DNA from: Diadema setosum
Lineage: Eukaryota; Echinodermata; Echinoidea; Diadematoida; Diadematidae
Assembly: GCF_964275005.1 (NCBI RefSeq)
Contig: NC_092702.1
Location: 33,765,816 to 33,829,815 of the forward strand
Length of the DNA stretch: 64,000 nucleotides
Direction: 5' to 3'
The notes under the pieces were generated by a model that was given only the letters and a program-made list of their open reading frames with translations, searched no databases and was not told the DNA's origin. The position numbers were made by a program, and so were the translations under genes. Each line of letters starts with the position of its first letter. The first letter of the stretch is position 1. This document shows, piece after piece, positions 46,440-57,560 of the stretch.

Positions 46440-46750
46440 AGCAAAACCCCCAGTTTTCCGCCGGCCTCCAGAATCTGGACACTTATCACTTATCACAAGC
46501 CAGTAACTTCTACTGTCACAATACACGCATATCACGTCCGATCATTTCACATACTGGCACACTCGTTCACCATGCACCATTCACCACAGGAAAGTGCCTG
46601 AGTCACCTCCAAAAATCCATCTTAAATCAAAAATCATCAAATCATAGAAAATGCAGAATCGGCGCAATTTTTCCAAGGCAGGCGCGAATTAGGTCCCGTG
46701 TTAAGAATTGGGGTCGCCGAAAAAGCGCTAAAAATTGAAAAATTATGCCA
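46440..46750 (-). mobile_element. partial copy of one arm of the 1.5 kb palindrome
   Basis: GCCGGCCTCCAGAATCTGG, CACTTATCACTTATCACAAG and GCGCGAATTAGGTCCCGTGT repeat the inner half of the left arm (42890-43150) in reverse complement. Confidence 0.8.
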
Positions 46751-47604
46751 GTCTAAAAGATTAAATTTTTTTTTTACGAAGGGAAACAATTTACTTGATG
46801 AGGATGGTAAGCTTATAAGTGGGAAGGCAACGATCAAAAAATGCATTCTCTGCAACTTTAAGTAGCCATCAATGGGACTTACAAAAGAGTATTTGGATTA
46901 TCACTAATTTTGTGCATTCTGCAGGATAAATTTGTGGCATGGATGGAGGAGTGAATGATATAACTTCATTTGATTGTAGATGTTGTTTCTGGCATTACAG
47001 CTAATTGGGTATTGGCTGCTTTTGTTACTTGAAAATGTAGACCGTGACAGAGATGGGATAGATTTTACTGGCCAACAGTGTTTGCTCCTGCAGGGACGTA
47101 CTGTATTCCAAGATATTATTTTTCTGTAACCCAGCAGGAAGGTCAAACACTCCAAATCTAAAGTGCTGGAAGCAGATGAAAATCACTGCGTTTTATTTTA
47201 AACAACTCTCTGAAGTCTCCAAACAATGCTGCATGGAATATTGCTTCTTAGTTTTTTTGTAAAATCACTTTTATTTTACAAATGTAGAAAAATTTTCATC
47301 ATTTTTTCACTTAAGATTTTTGCTTCATGGAGCTCTAGGTACATTGCATTGTTGTGTTTGTGTGTACCTTTGTACTGAGCTTTGTCTTAAAAGGAAATAC
47401 ACCCAAAGGATATGGAGCAATAGGCATGCTATATATAGTAAATGACATTTAAGTCACAGGATGGCAGTCAGGGAATTCCCCATTTCTCACTGACATGACT
47501 CGGTTAACTGTGCACATTTTGATTCCATTGCCTTTTATGGTGGTCTTGGAAAAGGAGGGCTAAACCCTGCTTCATGTTTTATGTTGTTTCTTCTTGAATT
47601 GCAG

Positions 47605-47645
47605 GAAATTCCTGACTTTTGGAGACAGTTGACAACGGGTGCATA
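47605..47645 (+). other. ZRANB1 5' UTR with probable leader intron
   Basis: A good acceptor (ttcttgaattgcag) ends at 47604, only 41 nt before the start codon. An untranslated exon must then lie further left; I could not place it in 36355-47600. Confidence 0.5.
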
Positions 47646-48747
47646 ATGACGGAGAGCTCTTCGAAATGGGCTTGTGAGTACTGCACCTACCACAACTGGT
47701 CCAACGCCATCAAATGCACCCTCTGCCACGCTCCGAAGCCAGTGCAGCTGATAACCTCGCCAACCCAAGATAGCTCCTCCACATCTCTTGTGGAAGAGGA
47801 CAGGACTCACAGCCCCCAACGCCTCATCCTGCCAGAAGTGGAGAGCAGCGCCCCCAAGTGGCCTTGTAAAGCATGCACCTATCTAAACTGGCCCCAAGCT
47901 GCCAAATGTGCACTGTGCCACACCCCAAAGGGGACCGGTCCACCCGCTGGAGATAACAGCAAAGGCCGAAGCCAGCCGCGCTCCAAACTAGTCCGCCCCA
48001 CAGTGGGCCAACAGACTGTCAACAATGACCGCAATCGCAGTATATGCAACAGTACCAAAAAGTGGACTTGTGCCTCGTGCACCTACGAGAATTGGCCCAA
48101 GGCCAAGCACTGCATTCTCTGTGGGTGTGGACGGCAGAAGCCAAGCCCAGACACGAGCATCGGAGCAGGCAGCACTCTGATTGAGGAGAACCTACGGAAC
48201 TCTGGCGCCTCGAGCCGTACCTCACCCACCAGCTCTCCCCCACGCAGCCCGGGCCCAACGCTCTCGTCAGTCAAAGTGCCTGCCATTGGAGCCACCTCTA
48301 CTCTTGGCCACGGTACCATCAATGTCGATCAGGAGAAGCGCATAAAGCTGATCCGACGCCGACTCCGCAAGTCCGACTGGTTCTTCCTCAATGCCTGCAA
48401 TGGCGTGGTGGACGACGACCACCAGGCTGTCGAGACGTACCTGGCGTCGGGCGGGAACCCAACGCGCCAGCTTACAGCTGATGAGGTGCTCCTCCTAAAT
48501 CGCTCTGGTGTCTTTGATGTTGGACTGACCCTTGTCCACCTGGCTGTTCGCTTCAGAAGGGAAGACCTTCTAGCCGTGCTGCTGTCAAGAGACATTGCCA
48601 CTCACACCGTCAAACGGCCGCCGTCTAATGTGTGCCCAGAACTTGCCTCAGACATTCGAAAAGATGTTGCGAAGTCAATACGGCAGAGGAAGGGGGATTT
48701 CCCATGCTATTTTGTTACAGATATTATAACATTTATACTACCAGGAG
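47646..48747 (+). CDS. ZRANB1: ZRANB1 coding exon 1 (three NZF fingers, linker, AnkUBD)
   Basis: It runs from ATG 47646 to the donor gtaaga at 48748 and encodes residues 1-367. It is markedly more GC-rich than its surroundings. The frame runs a further 12 codons into the intron before a stop, which is read-through, not coding. Confidence 0.97.
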
Positions 48748-50563
48748 GTAAGAACTCAGCATGTCTAAGAAAAATTGAATAGAAATATTTCATAAAATCT
48801 TCAACTCATTCGCAAACACATTGATATTTTTGTGTTGTCGTAACTAGAATATGTAAATATGTCTCTTACAAGTCCAAATCCATGACCAATGTATTAAAGT
48901 GAAATGTCAATTTTTATGAATATGATACTTTTTTTTTCATCAGTAAGGAAGTATAAGAACAAAGTGATGTAACCTATTTTGTGCAAATTTGTCAAGTGCA
49001 TAACCTACATCTCTTTACCATGCAGTAGTATTTCTGATACTTGTATACCTTTCAAATGTTTCCTGCTCCTACAGTAACTTTAAAGGGGGGGGGGGGGGCA
49101 GGTATACAACTTTTTGTACGTCTAATTCCTCTGAAATTATGAACATTGTCATTTTCTTGTAAGGGCATTGTATGAGATAAAGGACATTCATTTGCACCTT
49201 GCAGGTGTTAAATTTCATGTGAAAAATTAAATATTGAACGTTTTTATTGTTTCCCCCAAAACTGTACATGTGCCATGAAGTCCCTTGCATATGTTAGGCT
49301 GTTTAATAGACTTATTTTTTCTTTTCTTTTCGGTCATTATTTTTCACATTTTAATATTCTGGTGGTCAAGAAAAGGAAAAAAAATGGGAAACATTGGCAT
49401 TAAAGACTGTGTATTCTTGAAAAAGTAACTTACGTGAAAATTACCTGAATGTGATATAATTTTTGTTTTCTCACTTTTCTCACAAAATTTTATTGAAAAA
49501 TTCTTGTGTCATGATTTCAGTCTTAAAGATAATAAGAAGTTTTGGTACCTCAAAAGTGTCCCTGAATTTCCTTGTCTTAGTTTGTGTTTCAGGTTAAAGT
49601 ACCTTTCATATAACTAACACTGTGAGACTTACTCGCCCCAAAGTGCTCTTATGTCTTAGTAATCATGCAATTAACTACGATCAGCAGCCCCATACGCATA
49701 GTGACCAGCAGTCCCATACGCATAGCGTAATCGGGCTTCGCATTGTAGCATTCAGGATCATGACAGATTTAGTATCGCAGGGTCAATGTCAACTTAAAAT
49801 CCCATAAATTCTTCAATTTGAAGACTTACCAATTAACTTGAAGTATTGAAAACAGGCTTCGGGCAACGTTTGGTTCTGCCTATAGTCCCTTTCTGTTCGA
49901 ATTGATGACTGAATGTGACTCGGTCGACAGGACCTTAGGAGAGCTACATACAGTACACTGAATACTACAGCCAGTGCATGCGAACACATCACATGCACAC
50001 AAATTTCAAATCCATGAACGGATAAGATGTTTGTGTGCGCATGCGCTGGCCATGGTAGCCAGTGTATGTACCTCTCCCAAGGTCCTCTCGACCGAGTCAC
50101 ATTCAGTCATCAATTCGAACAGAAAGGGACTATTGGCAGAACCAAACGTTGTTCGAAGCCTGTTTTCAATACTTCAACTTAATTGGTAAGTCTTCAAATC
50201 GAAGAAATTTTTGGATTTTAAGTTGACATTTACCCGCGATACTAATTCTGTCACGATCCTGAATGCTACAATGTGAAGCCCCATTACGCTATGCGTATGG
50301 GGCTGCTGGTCGCAGTTAGCTATGCGTACAATGGGCTGCACGCTGCTGGTCGCAGTCAGTGGTTTCGTACAATATTTATCGACGCTGGACAGCGTCGGCT
50401 CTGGTACGAAACCATTATTACATGATTACTAAGACATGAGAGCACTTTGGGGCGAGTAATTCTCACAGACAACGTACTTTAACCTGAAACACAAACCAAG
50501 ACAAGGAAATTCAGGGAAGCTTTTGAGGTACCAAAACTTTTTATTATCTTTAACCCTATTCTA

Positions 50564-50594
<31 letters not shown>

Positions 50595-53500
50595 AGGGGG
50601 GGGTCAAATTGTTCGCACGATTCCACAACACGCAAAGGTTTTGCCACGTCGTTTCATGACTTTTTTCATTGAAGTCTCTTGCATATTTTGAGACCAAATT
50701 TGCGACGTCCGGGTACACCGTTCTGAAGTTACGTAATGTTTTTGCATATGCATATCAACCCGAAAACAGCTCAAATTCATGGTATCATGTGCAAATCCAA
50801 TGCAAATTGTGGTTTTTTTTTTGTTAAATTGATATAAATTAGAGTATTTCAACTTTTAACCTTTGAAATTAATCAATTCTAATGTAGATAAGCTTGAAAA
50901 AGTGCCTGCAACAAATTTTGACCAAAAAAAAACAAACAATAGAAAACAAAAGGTCGAAAAAAAGAATAAAGTACAGAAGAAATTAACAAAACAATAAAAA
51001 TCAAAAGAAACTGATTTTGATTGTGTTATTTTTTTTACCAGAAAATTGTTCGATGTGACTTGAGGAACAAAAATTTAGCAATTCTTCAGTCTTTTTAATG
51101 GAGTTATAGGTGAAAATATGATTTCATGCAAATTTACATGATTAATTTATTAAAAATAGAGAGCCAATATTTTTCTATTGTATGACCATGTAATCTTGTA
51201 GTTGACATCCGGCTCTATCTTCAGGCAAAATTTTGCGGTGATCACGCGATCGGCGGCCGAGATATGAAGGGGGGTCAAATTGACCCCCCCCCCCCCCCCC
51301 GTAAAAACTTGGTCTCAAATAGCCAAGTTAGAATAGGGTTAACTGGTATTCAAATATTGATGAAGGAATCACAATACTATGTGGCTTATGAGAAAATGAT
51401 GCATACATGTATGTGTGTTTTGCTTTATGGAGTTACTGATATCATTGTTTTTGTCCATTTAGAAATTAACTACCTCCCTCATTCGGTGCGTAATCAACTG
51501 TTGGATGAGCTTCTTGATCAAGATGCTCAAAAAGGTATGGATGAGACAGTAATGTAACCTAGTGTTGGGGAAGGGGTCGGGAGATTTACCCATGTACTGT
51601 TATGTGCACTGTCAAACTCTACAAGATGCCATACAATGTAGGGAAACCATTCAAATCCACCACATAGTGACAATGTCTCTTACTTTACAAAACTCTTTGT
51701 GCTGTACCTGCTGCAAAATCAAACTGATGTGGTTTTATGGCAGAGAGCGTATTAACCCTTTTGATAGATATGTAGTCTTTTTTTCTTACTCTTCTGTTCT
51801 TGTTTTGAAGTAGGTACAATGTATGGTGTGTTTCAGTTAAAGACATGCCATTGCTGCAACAATATTACCATTGACCAAAAAGTTGTAGGTATTAGAAGAG
51901 TAACTTGACCCCTACAAAAAAACTTCTGGAGTTTTGACAAACGTAAGCCAAGCTATATTTGCTTACTGTCACTTTGTAACGGACCTATGTTTTAGTGAAA
52001 TGGTCGTGGGGACTACACTTCCCTCTTCTGCAACGTAAGATATGACAGTCATTTGAAGTGAGGATGAGCAAAGTTCTTTTCATCTTGTGCTAAAAAATGA
52101 GGGCTTGAAGTCACATGTTTCTTCGTCACCCATTGCATCTCTGTTCTCAGAGCTGGAGCAGGAGTCGCCCATCATCAACTGGAGCCTCGAAGTGACAGAT
52201 TCCATGGGGAGCCGTCTCTACGCCCTTTGGAACCGTACAGCCGGTGACTGCCTGCTTGACTCGGTGCTTCAAGCCACCTGGGGTGTGTTTGACACCGATG
52301 CGGTGCTCCGGAGGGCACTTGGCGATAGTCTCAATGAAGGGGCTCATAGGTGAGATGGGCTGGAATAAAAACATCCTGGGAGGGGGAGGGGGAGGGGGAA
52401 GGGGGAGGTGGGAAGGGGGTAATTGATAGGGGATGTGTTGAAGAAGATTTGTGGGGGGGGGGGGGGGGAAGCAAGCATTGATTTGAGCCAAGCATGTATA
52501 GTACTGTACTTTATATTCCTTCCCTCTGTGATTATCAAAAATCTCACAGTGATTTAAAAGTGGTTTTGAATAACTTCTAATTGAATACAATGAAGTCCTA
52601 TTTGATTTCTCCTGGGTTCACATGAGGTTTAAATCTTGAAGTATTATTTGTAATAGTCATTAACATGGTTTACATGTGCAACAATAACATTGTCAATTCA
52701 AAATTTGTTTAACTGGTCTTTGCCAGCAGGCAGCCAACGAGGGTGGCTGTATATACATTTGGTACTTTGGTACTCGCTTTACTTTCGGAACGACAATTTT
52801 TGAGGGGCATAGTATTGTAGTTGCTACATTAATGAATCTAAAATATGATTTATGTATTTATCGATTATATTTTTATTCATTTTTTAATGAAACAATGGGA
52901 GAGTGATAAAGGGGTTATGTTGTTTGCTTCTTCTAAGTTTCAAACCCGGTTTTGACTGATACAGCTGTATAGATTAACATATGAAAGTTTCATAACTTTT
53001 TCCATAATTTTATTATTTTATTTATGTCCAGATACAAATGGCTTGATTTTAAAACCATACTTAATTTTTTGGCACACACAGTACTATTGGAATACATGTT
53101 CAAGCCATTTTTCAAAGAGATTACTAACATTGTGATTGCTACCATAGATATCTTGGTTGTGTAATTTTTGCGACTTTAATATGTTTGAGTGTTCCTTCAT
53201 CAGAGTGAACGCAATTTTGCAGCCCAGTTAGCAAAGTTCAGCAAGTCATAAATTGAGCCACGATGATGTTGAATTGTCTTTCAATCTACAAGGCTGTTGC
53301 TTTGCCTGTATGATGTACACTTTGCTGTTCAGCAAACCTCACTGGGCATTCTCCCTCTCCTCCTCCCCTCCCCCCCCCCCCCCAACATATCTGTTCTCTC
53401 CCTTTGCCCCGAGAGCAGGTTCTACAGTCGCTGGAAGGCTTACGAGTCCATGCACATGGAGAGCATGCAGTTCAGCCTGGACGATGACCAGTGGCTGAAT

Positions 53501-56394
53501 GACTGGTCACTCATGCTGAGCCTGGCCGGCCAGCCCGGGGCAGCCCTGGAACAGACCCACATCTTTGCCCTGGCCCACATTCTGCGCCGGCCCATCATTG
53601 TCTACGGCGTCAAGTTCATCAAGAGTTTCCGTGGCGAGAACCTGGGCTATGCACGCTTTCAAGGTACATGTTCACCTTCTTTTTTTTTTCTTTCTGTCTT
53701 TCCATTCCAACTACAGTGTCCATTCGCCCTGTAACACACGGCTTAACCTTTATGGGGTTTTTTTTGTTTCTTTTGTATTTGTACATACTTTGTCTTCAGT
53801 TGAAATTTTGGGCCAAATGTCAGTGGTAACTTTCACAGTATGTTGTATACATTCAGTCGCTATTTGTATGGCATATTCTATATAATACTCCGGTCAGATA
53901 AAGGGAGATAGGAGAATTTTTTAATTATCTTTCCACTTGCATAGATGTTTACTAGTGCTTCTGATACATGCATGCATGTTTGATACTTATTCCTCCCTCT
54001 CTCCAATAAAGTTGAGAGGACTGTGTGACCCTTCAATTGAGTAAGATGGTCATAGAGAAGAAGAAAAATTTGGAGTAATGTTATAAAGACACAAAGTGAC
54101 CACATCCCCCCCAATTCATTCAGTTCACCTAGAATATGCTCTCACTTCAGTCAGTTCTAACCAAAGAAAAGAAAAAGAAAAAGAAAAGGAGCACCCGCGT
54201 ATTGAGGCAAGAGAGTAAGACAATGATGTACATGATATTATGACTTCTCAAAGAATCTTGTGTTTTGAATGAAAAGGGAATATTGTCCTATCAACTTGTT
54301 ATGTTGGGATTTGCAACAAATGATGTAGATATAAAAGGTGATATATCACCTTGTCTACTCCCACTTCGTCTAATAGCCATTTAGTCTCAACCCACATGGT
54401 CTGATCCCGTTTCATCTACAACCAGTGAGTCTAATGACCATTTAGTCCGATTGCCACTTAGCCTCATTACCAGTTAGTCTACTTCCAGATGTGCTATGCC
54501 CATTTCGTCTAATACACACAGTTTATGAGACAAAATGGAGAAAAATCCAAGCGGACAAAATTGCAACTAGACCATGTGGTCATTAGAAAACAATAATTAG
54601 CCAAACTGGGACTTAGACCTAGTGAGGATTAGACCAAACTGGTATTAGACAAAATTGATAGTAGACCAAATGAGTTTAGCCGTAGTGGTGTTAGGCGAAC
54701 TGGGAAGTAGCCATCTGATAGTAGACCAAGTGGCAATAGACTGATATAAAATACTTTCAAGTGATGTCCACCGTTATCCCCACCTTCTGCTTCACCCCTC
54801 CCCCAGGTGTATATCTCCCACTGCTCTGGGAGGTGACTTTCTGCTGCAAGTCCCCCATCGCTTTGGCCTACACCCGCGGTCACTTCTCGGCCCTCGTGGC
54901 CCAGGAGTCAGAGACGGAGGACAACCGTGGGGCGGGGGCCAACCTGGATGGCGGGGACAACACACAGACGGTCTACTTACCCCTCACAGACAGCGAGGGC
55001 AAGCTGCTGCCTGTCCACTTTATCACTCCACTGGAGGTAAGGAAGTGGCTGTGTGTTGTGTGAGATTTCTGACATGACTGTGTCAGAGATGCCAACTGTT
55101 CTTTTCTTCTTCTTCTTCTTCTTCTTCTTCTTCTTCTTCTTCTTCTTCTTCTTCTTTTTTGCTAGAAATGCTGCAAGTTTCATGGAAAGTACTGTTTTTC
55201 TCAAATTGTATTACAACAGGTGACTATTCCAGGAAAAGTATAAATACTGTTTTTCCACCAAAAATACACCTTTTCACCCCTCCAAATACTGCAGTAATGT
55301 GTATAAGGTTGTCATCCCTGTTGTACTGTGTGAGTATATGCCTGCCACACCCAACAGGGCCCTTTGGACATGGTAGTCTTATTAGTAGCAATTTGAGCTA
55401 TGTTGGGCATTAACTTCTGACAATGGAGATGTTTCTGATAGCTAAGTGACACTTGCTTGTGAAATAATGTCAGGCCACAAGTTACCATTTAAGCAGGTGT
55501 TGATATTGAGGAAGCCCTAGTCAATTTGAAGTCATATAGTGACAATTTGAATTTCGTAGTAACAGACAGACTTTTTTTTTCTTTTTTTTTATAAAGGAAA
55601 TGTACTTTATTTTTTAGAGTTGGGATGCTGGTATGCTGTAAATTTTCACATGCCTGATCCATGTTTTTTCCATTTTACATTCACTTCCCGTTTGCGTTTA
55701 AATGTTAACTGTAATGGTTGTGTGCAGTTGTAGGTGGCCAAAGCGAGCAAGACTATCATTTTGCACTGCCTCGACTCATTAATGGGTCTCAGATTTAATC
55801 AAGTAGTTTTCAGTGTGCTTTTAACCTGGAAATTACTCTGTTGGATGTCCCACAGAGTGCTATGAAGGACCGCCATAAAAGTCAAGCTGTATTTATGCTC
55901 TGTTGGTTCCAGGAGGGACGGCAGTGTGATATCTAATATATTCATTACTACATTGAATGGTAGCCTGTGTCACTGTCCTAATATCTCTTACTCTCTTTCA
56001 TTTTCCCTTTGTCTTTATACACTCTCCAACTCTTTTTATTTCTGTTTCAACACTCATGTGATTCCATTCACATGCTTTCCATTTTATGATCCCTTGCACA
56101 TGTTCTCTGTCTCAAAATGTTATCTCTACTTCACATTTGATACAATCATGTCTCTTTTCTCCCCTTCCCCCCCCCCCCCCCCCGGTACCCATCCCTCCCC
56201 ACGTCCCATCCCCGGCCGTCAATCATCAGGTCGGTACCGAGGAGCGGCTGCTGAACGAGTGGCTAGACTGCTGCTACACGGCGGGAGGCACCTTTGTGGC
56301 CCAGCAGGTTCACCAGCGGCAGCGGCCGGTTCTCATTGGTCAGATGGTGGAGGAGTGGTTGCAGCGCTATCGCCGCCTCGCCCAGGAATTATGA
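47646..56394 (+). CDS. ZRANB1: ZRANB1/TRABID, OTU-family deubiquitinase (complete, six coding exons)
   Basis: Exons 47646-48747, 51463-51534, 52151-52349, 53419-53663, 54807-55036 and 56230-56394 join in frame to 670 residues (human 708). Three NZF/RanBP2-type zinc fingers stand at the N-terminus with cysteines at 10/13/24/27, 74/77/88/91 and 142/145/156/159, each with the W...CTYxNW pattern. A Ser/Pro-rich linker follows, then the AnkUBD (about 233-335) with WFFLNACNGVV and RQLTADEVLLLN. The OTU domain has catalytic Cys425 in AGDCLLDS and His565 in YTRGHFSALV, so it should be active. From family knowledge it cleaves K29- and K33-linked, and also K63-linked, ubiquitin chains. In-frame TGA at 47613-47615 fixes the start. 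The gene diverges from GPAA1, with an 11 kb gap. Confidence 0.97.
49523..50553. mobile_element. TTAA-flanked 1.0 kb inverted-repeat element
   Basis: TTAAAGATAATAAGAAGTTT at the left is mirrored by AAACTTTTTATTATCTTTAA at the right. The arms of about 450 bp pair around a centre near 50015 and include CCCCATACGCATAG and AGAAAGGGACTAT blocks. It lies in ZRANB1 intron 1. Confidence 0.9.
50550..51342. mobile_element. piggyBac-like non-autonomous element
   Basis: TTAA (50550-50553), CCCTATTCTAAC, an interior of about 760 bp, GTTAGAATAGGG, TTAA (51339-51342). The exact 12-bp inverted ends starting CCCTA and the TTAA target are the piggyBac pattern. There is no transposase frame. A long G run follows the left end and a C run precedes the right end. 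Confidence 0.85.
51463..51534 (+). CDS. ZRANB1: ZRANB1 coding exon 2
   Basis: The acceptor is gtccatttag and the donor is gtatgg at 51535. It is a 72-nt exon encoding INYLPHSVRNQLLDELLDQD and AQK, which aligns with the region just before the OTU core. It enters and leaves in phase 1. Confidence 0.92.
52151..52349 (+). CDS. ZRANB1: ZRANB1 coding exon 3 (catalytic cysteine)
   Basis: The acceptor is gttctcag and the donor is gtgaga at 52350. It encodes ESPIINWSLEV, LYALWNRTAGDCLLDSVLQ and ATWGVFDTDAVLRRALGDS. The catalytic Cys425 codon is at 52249-52251. Confidence 0.97.
53419..53663 (+). CDS. ZRANB1: ZRANB1 coding exon 4 (OTU)
   Basis: The acceptor is gagagcag after a long polypyrimidine run and the donor is gtacat at 53664. 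It encodes FYSRWKAYESMHMESMQFSL, QPGAALEQTHIFALAHILRR and PIIVYGVKFIKSFRGENLGY, all OTU core. Confidence 0.96.
54352..54741. repeat. tract of degenerate 15-20 bp units, inverted halves
   Basis: About 54352-54520 repeats forms of CATTTAGTCTAAT(G/A)CC, and 54560-54741 repeats TAGACCAAAxTGG, the opposite orientation. It lies in ZRANB1 intron 4. It is not a gene. Confidence 0.8.
54807..55036 (+). CDS. ZRANB1: ZRANB1 coding exon 5 (catalytic histidine)
   Basis: The acceptor is tcccccag and the donor is gtaagg at 55037. It encodes VYLPLLWEVTFCCKSPIALA, the YTRGHFSALV motif with His565 (54881-54883), then RGAGANLDGGD and LPLTDSEGKLLPVHF. It ends in phase 0. A CTT microsatellite starts about 70 nt past the donor. 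Confidence 0.96.
55105..55156 (+). repeat. (CTT)n microsatellite
   Basis: About 17 trinucleotide units lie about 70 nt into ZRANB1 intron 5. Confidence 0.97.
56230..56394 (+). CDS. ZRANB1: ZRANB1 terminal coding exon
   Basis: The acceptor is aatcatcag before 56230; TGA is at 56392-56394. It encodes TEERLLNEWLDCCYTAGG and QMVEEWLQRYRRLAQEL. The acidic tail that ends the human protein is absent. Confidence 0.95.
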   Translation, partial: VGTEERLLNEWLDCCYTAGGTFVAQQVHQRQRPVLIGQMVEEWLQRYRRLAQEL

Positions 56395-57299
56395 TGACGG
56401 CGGCAGACCAGGAGCAAGCTCCGTTTCAACCTCCGCAACGGCCTTGCTGTCACTGTTCAGTGAGTGTGTACTTTTTGGTGATGCTGCTCAGCTCAGCCCT
56501 GCCCTGCCACTGACTCACAACGGTTGAGAGAGAGTGAGATGGTTATATTTTGTCACAAGGTCTATATTTTATTTTATGTGAGCATTGTTAAAGGAAGCAT
56601 GAACACGCAGCTTGCGGATCGACTCTTGAGAATGTCTGAAGCCATTGATTGAATGAAGATAGTGGTTCTAGACCGAATGTGTTTGAAGGAGTCTCTCCAC
56701 TCATCTCAAAGGACGCTTTTTGGTTTTCACATTTTTTGGAGTTATCCTCTCTTCCTCTGTTTTGTATGAAGTTTAAAGTGGTTGGATAGCTTTGTTCTCC
56801 CTTCGTGAAAGCTTTCAGCGTGTCCCCCAAATGGCTCGTAGAAGGCATTTACTCCATTCAAGCAAAGCATCCTTTTCTCTGCCATGCCATCATTTGGGGA
56901 GAGTGCTATCAGTTAGTTTTACTCTAATCTTCAAACCCCACCAGTGAGACTGCAGAACCCTGTACTGCCGTGCCAGCAGTCATGGCTGAATCATTACTCA
57001 TGACCCATATTTAGTTGGCAACCTGTTGAACCTGTATAGTTATTAGTTGTGTTTTTGTTCTTTATGTTTGGTGTTTTTGCATGTTTTCAATCGGTTTTAT
57101 GTGGTTTTGTTTCTTTGAGTCAAACTGCTACAGTACAAAATATATCCGTGTCAAACTTTGCCAAAAGTTCTTTAATACAATGTAATTATTCACAAGTAGC
57201 AGTATAATTTATAATCTCAGAGTTCAGTTGGAATGTGTCTCTTATGAGAATTTTTTTTTTTTATGTTTTTAGTTCAGTTTTCAATGTTGGCTTGTTTGC

Positions 57300-57560
57300 A
57301 GCTCACCTGAGCTATTGCAATCTTTCATTGTCCAATATGTGTCATGCGGCATCTGTTGTGGATAAAATTTTTACATTTTCAGCTTCTTGAAATCCCCATG
57401 ATGGATTTTTACCAAACTTGGCAGATAACATCTCTAGGGTGATAAGATCTTGTGCGCATGATACTGGCCACATTTCTGAGAGGACTTTCTTCAAATTTAG
57501 TATGGAGGTGTATCATAAGTTTAGGTGATATCGCTTTTACTTGTTCCATCTTTATGCACA
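57300..57560. mobile_element. diverged partial copy of the 31698-32770 repeat, inverted
   Basis: AGCTCACCTGAGCTATTGC, TTTTTACATTTTCAGCTTC and AAACTTGGCAGATAACATC are recognisable reverse-complement counterparts of the right part of 31698-32770. It lies in the ZRANB1 3' flank. Confidence 0.7.

Larger units (their letters stand above)
36355..47604. other. GPAA1-ZRANB1 divergent intergenic region
   Basis: It is 11 kb between divergent starts. It holds the 192-bp palindrome, the LINE fossil, G/A-run repeats, the 1.5 kb palindrome and the GGGTAAACTC and CAGGGTG elements. Untranslated first exons of both genes are expected here but were not found. Confidence 0.6.
48748..56229 (+). other. ZRANB1 introns
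   Basis: The introns are 48748-51462 (two TTAA elements), 51535-52150, 52350-53418, 53664-54806 (TAGAC tract) and 55037-56229 (CTT microsatellite). Poly-G or poly-C runs sit close to exons 3, 4 and 6. Confidence 0.8.

Noticed and set aside
47535..48601. Minus-strand frames overlapping ZRANB1 exon 1
   Set aside because: They are shadow frames of a long GC-rich coding exon, with no homology.
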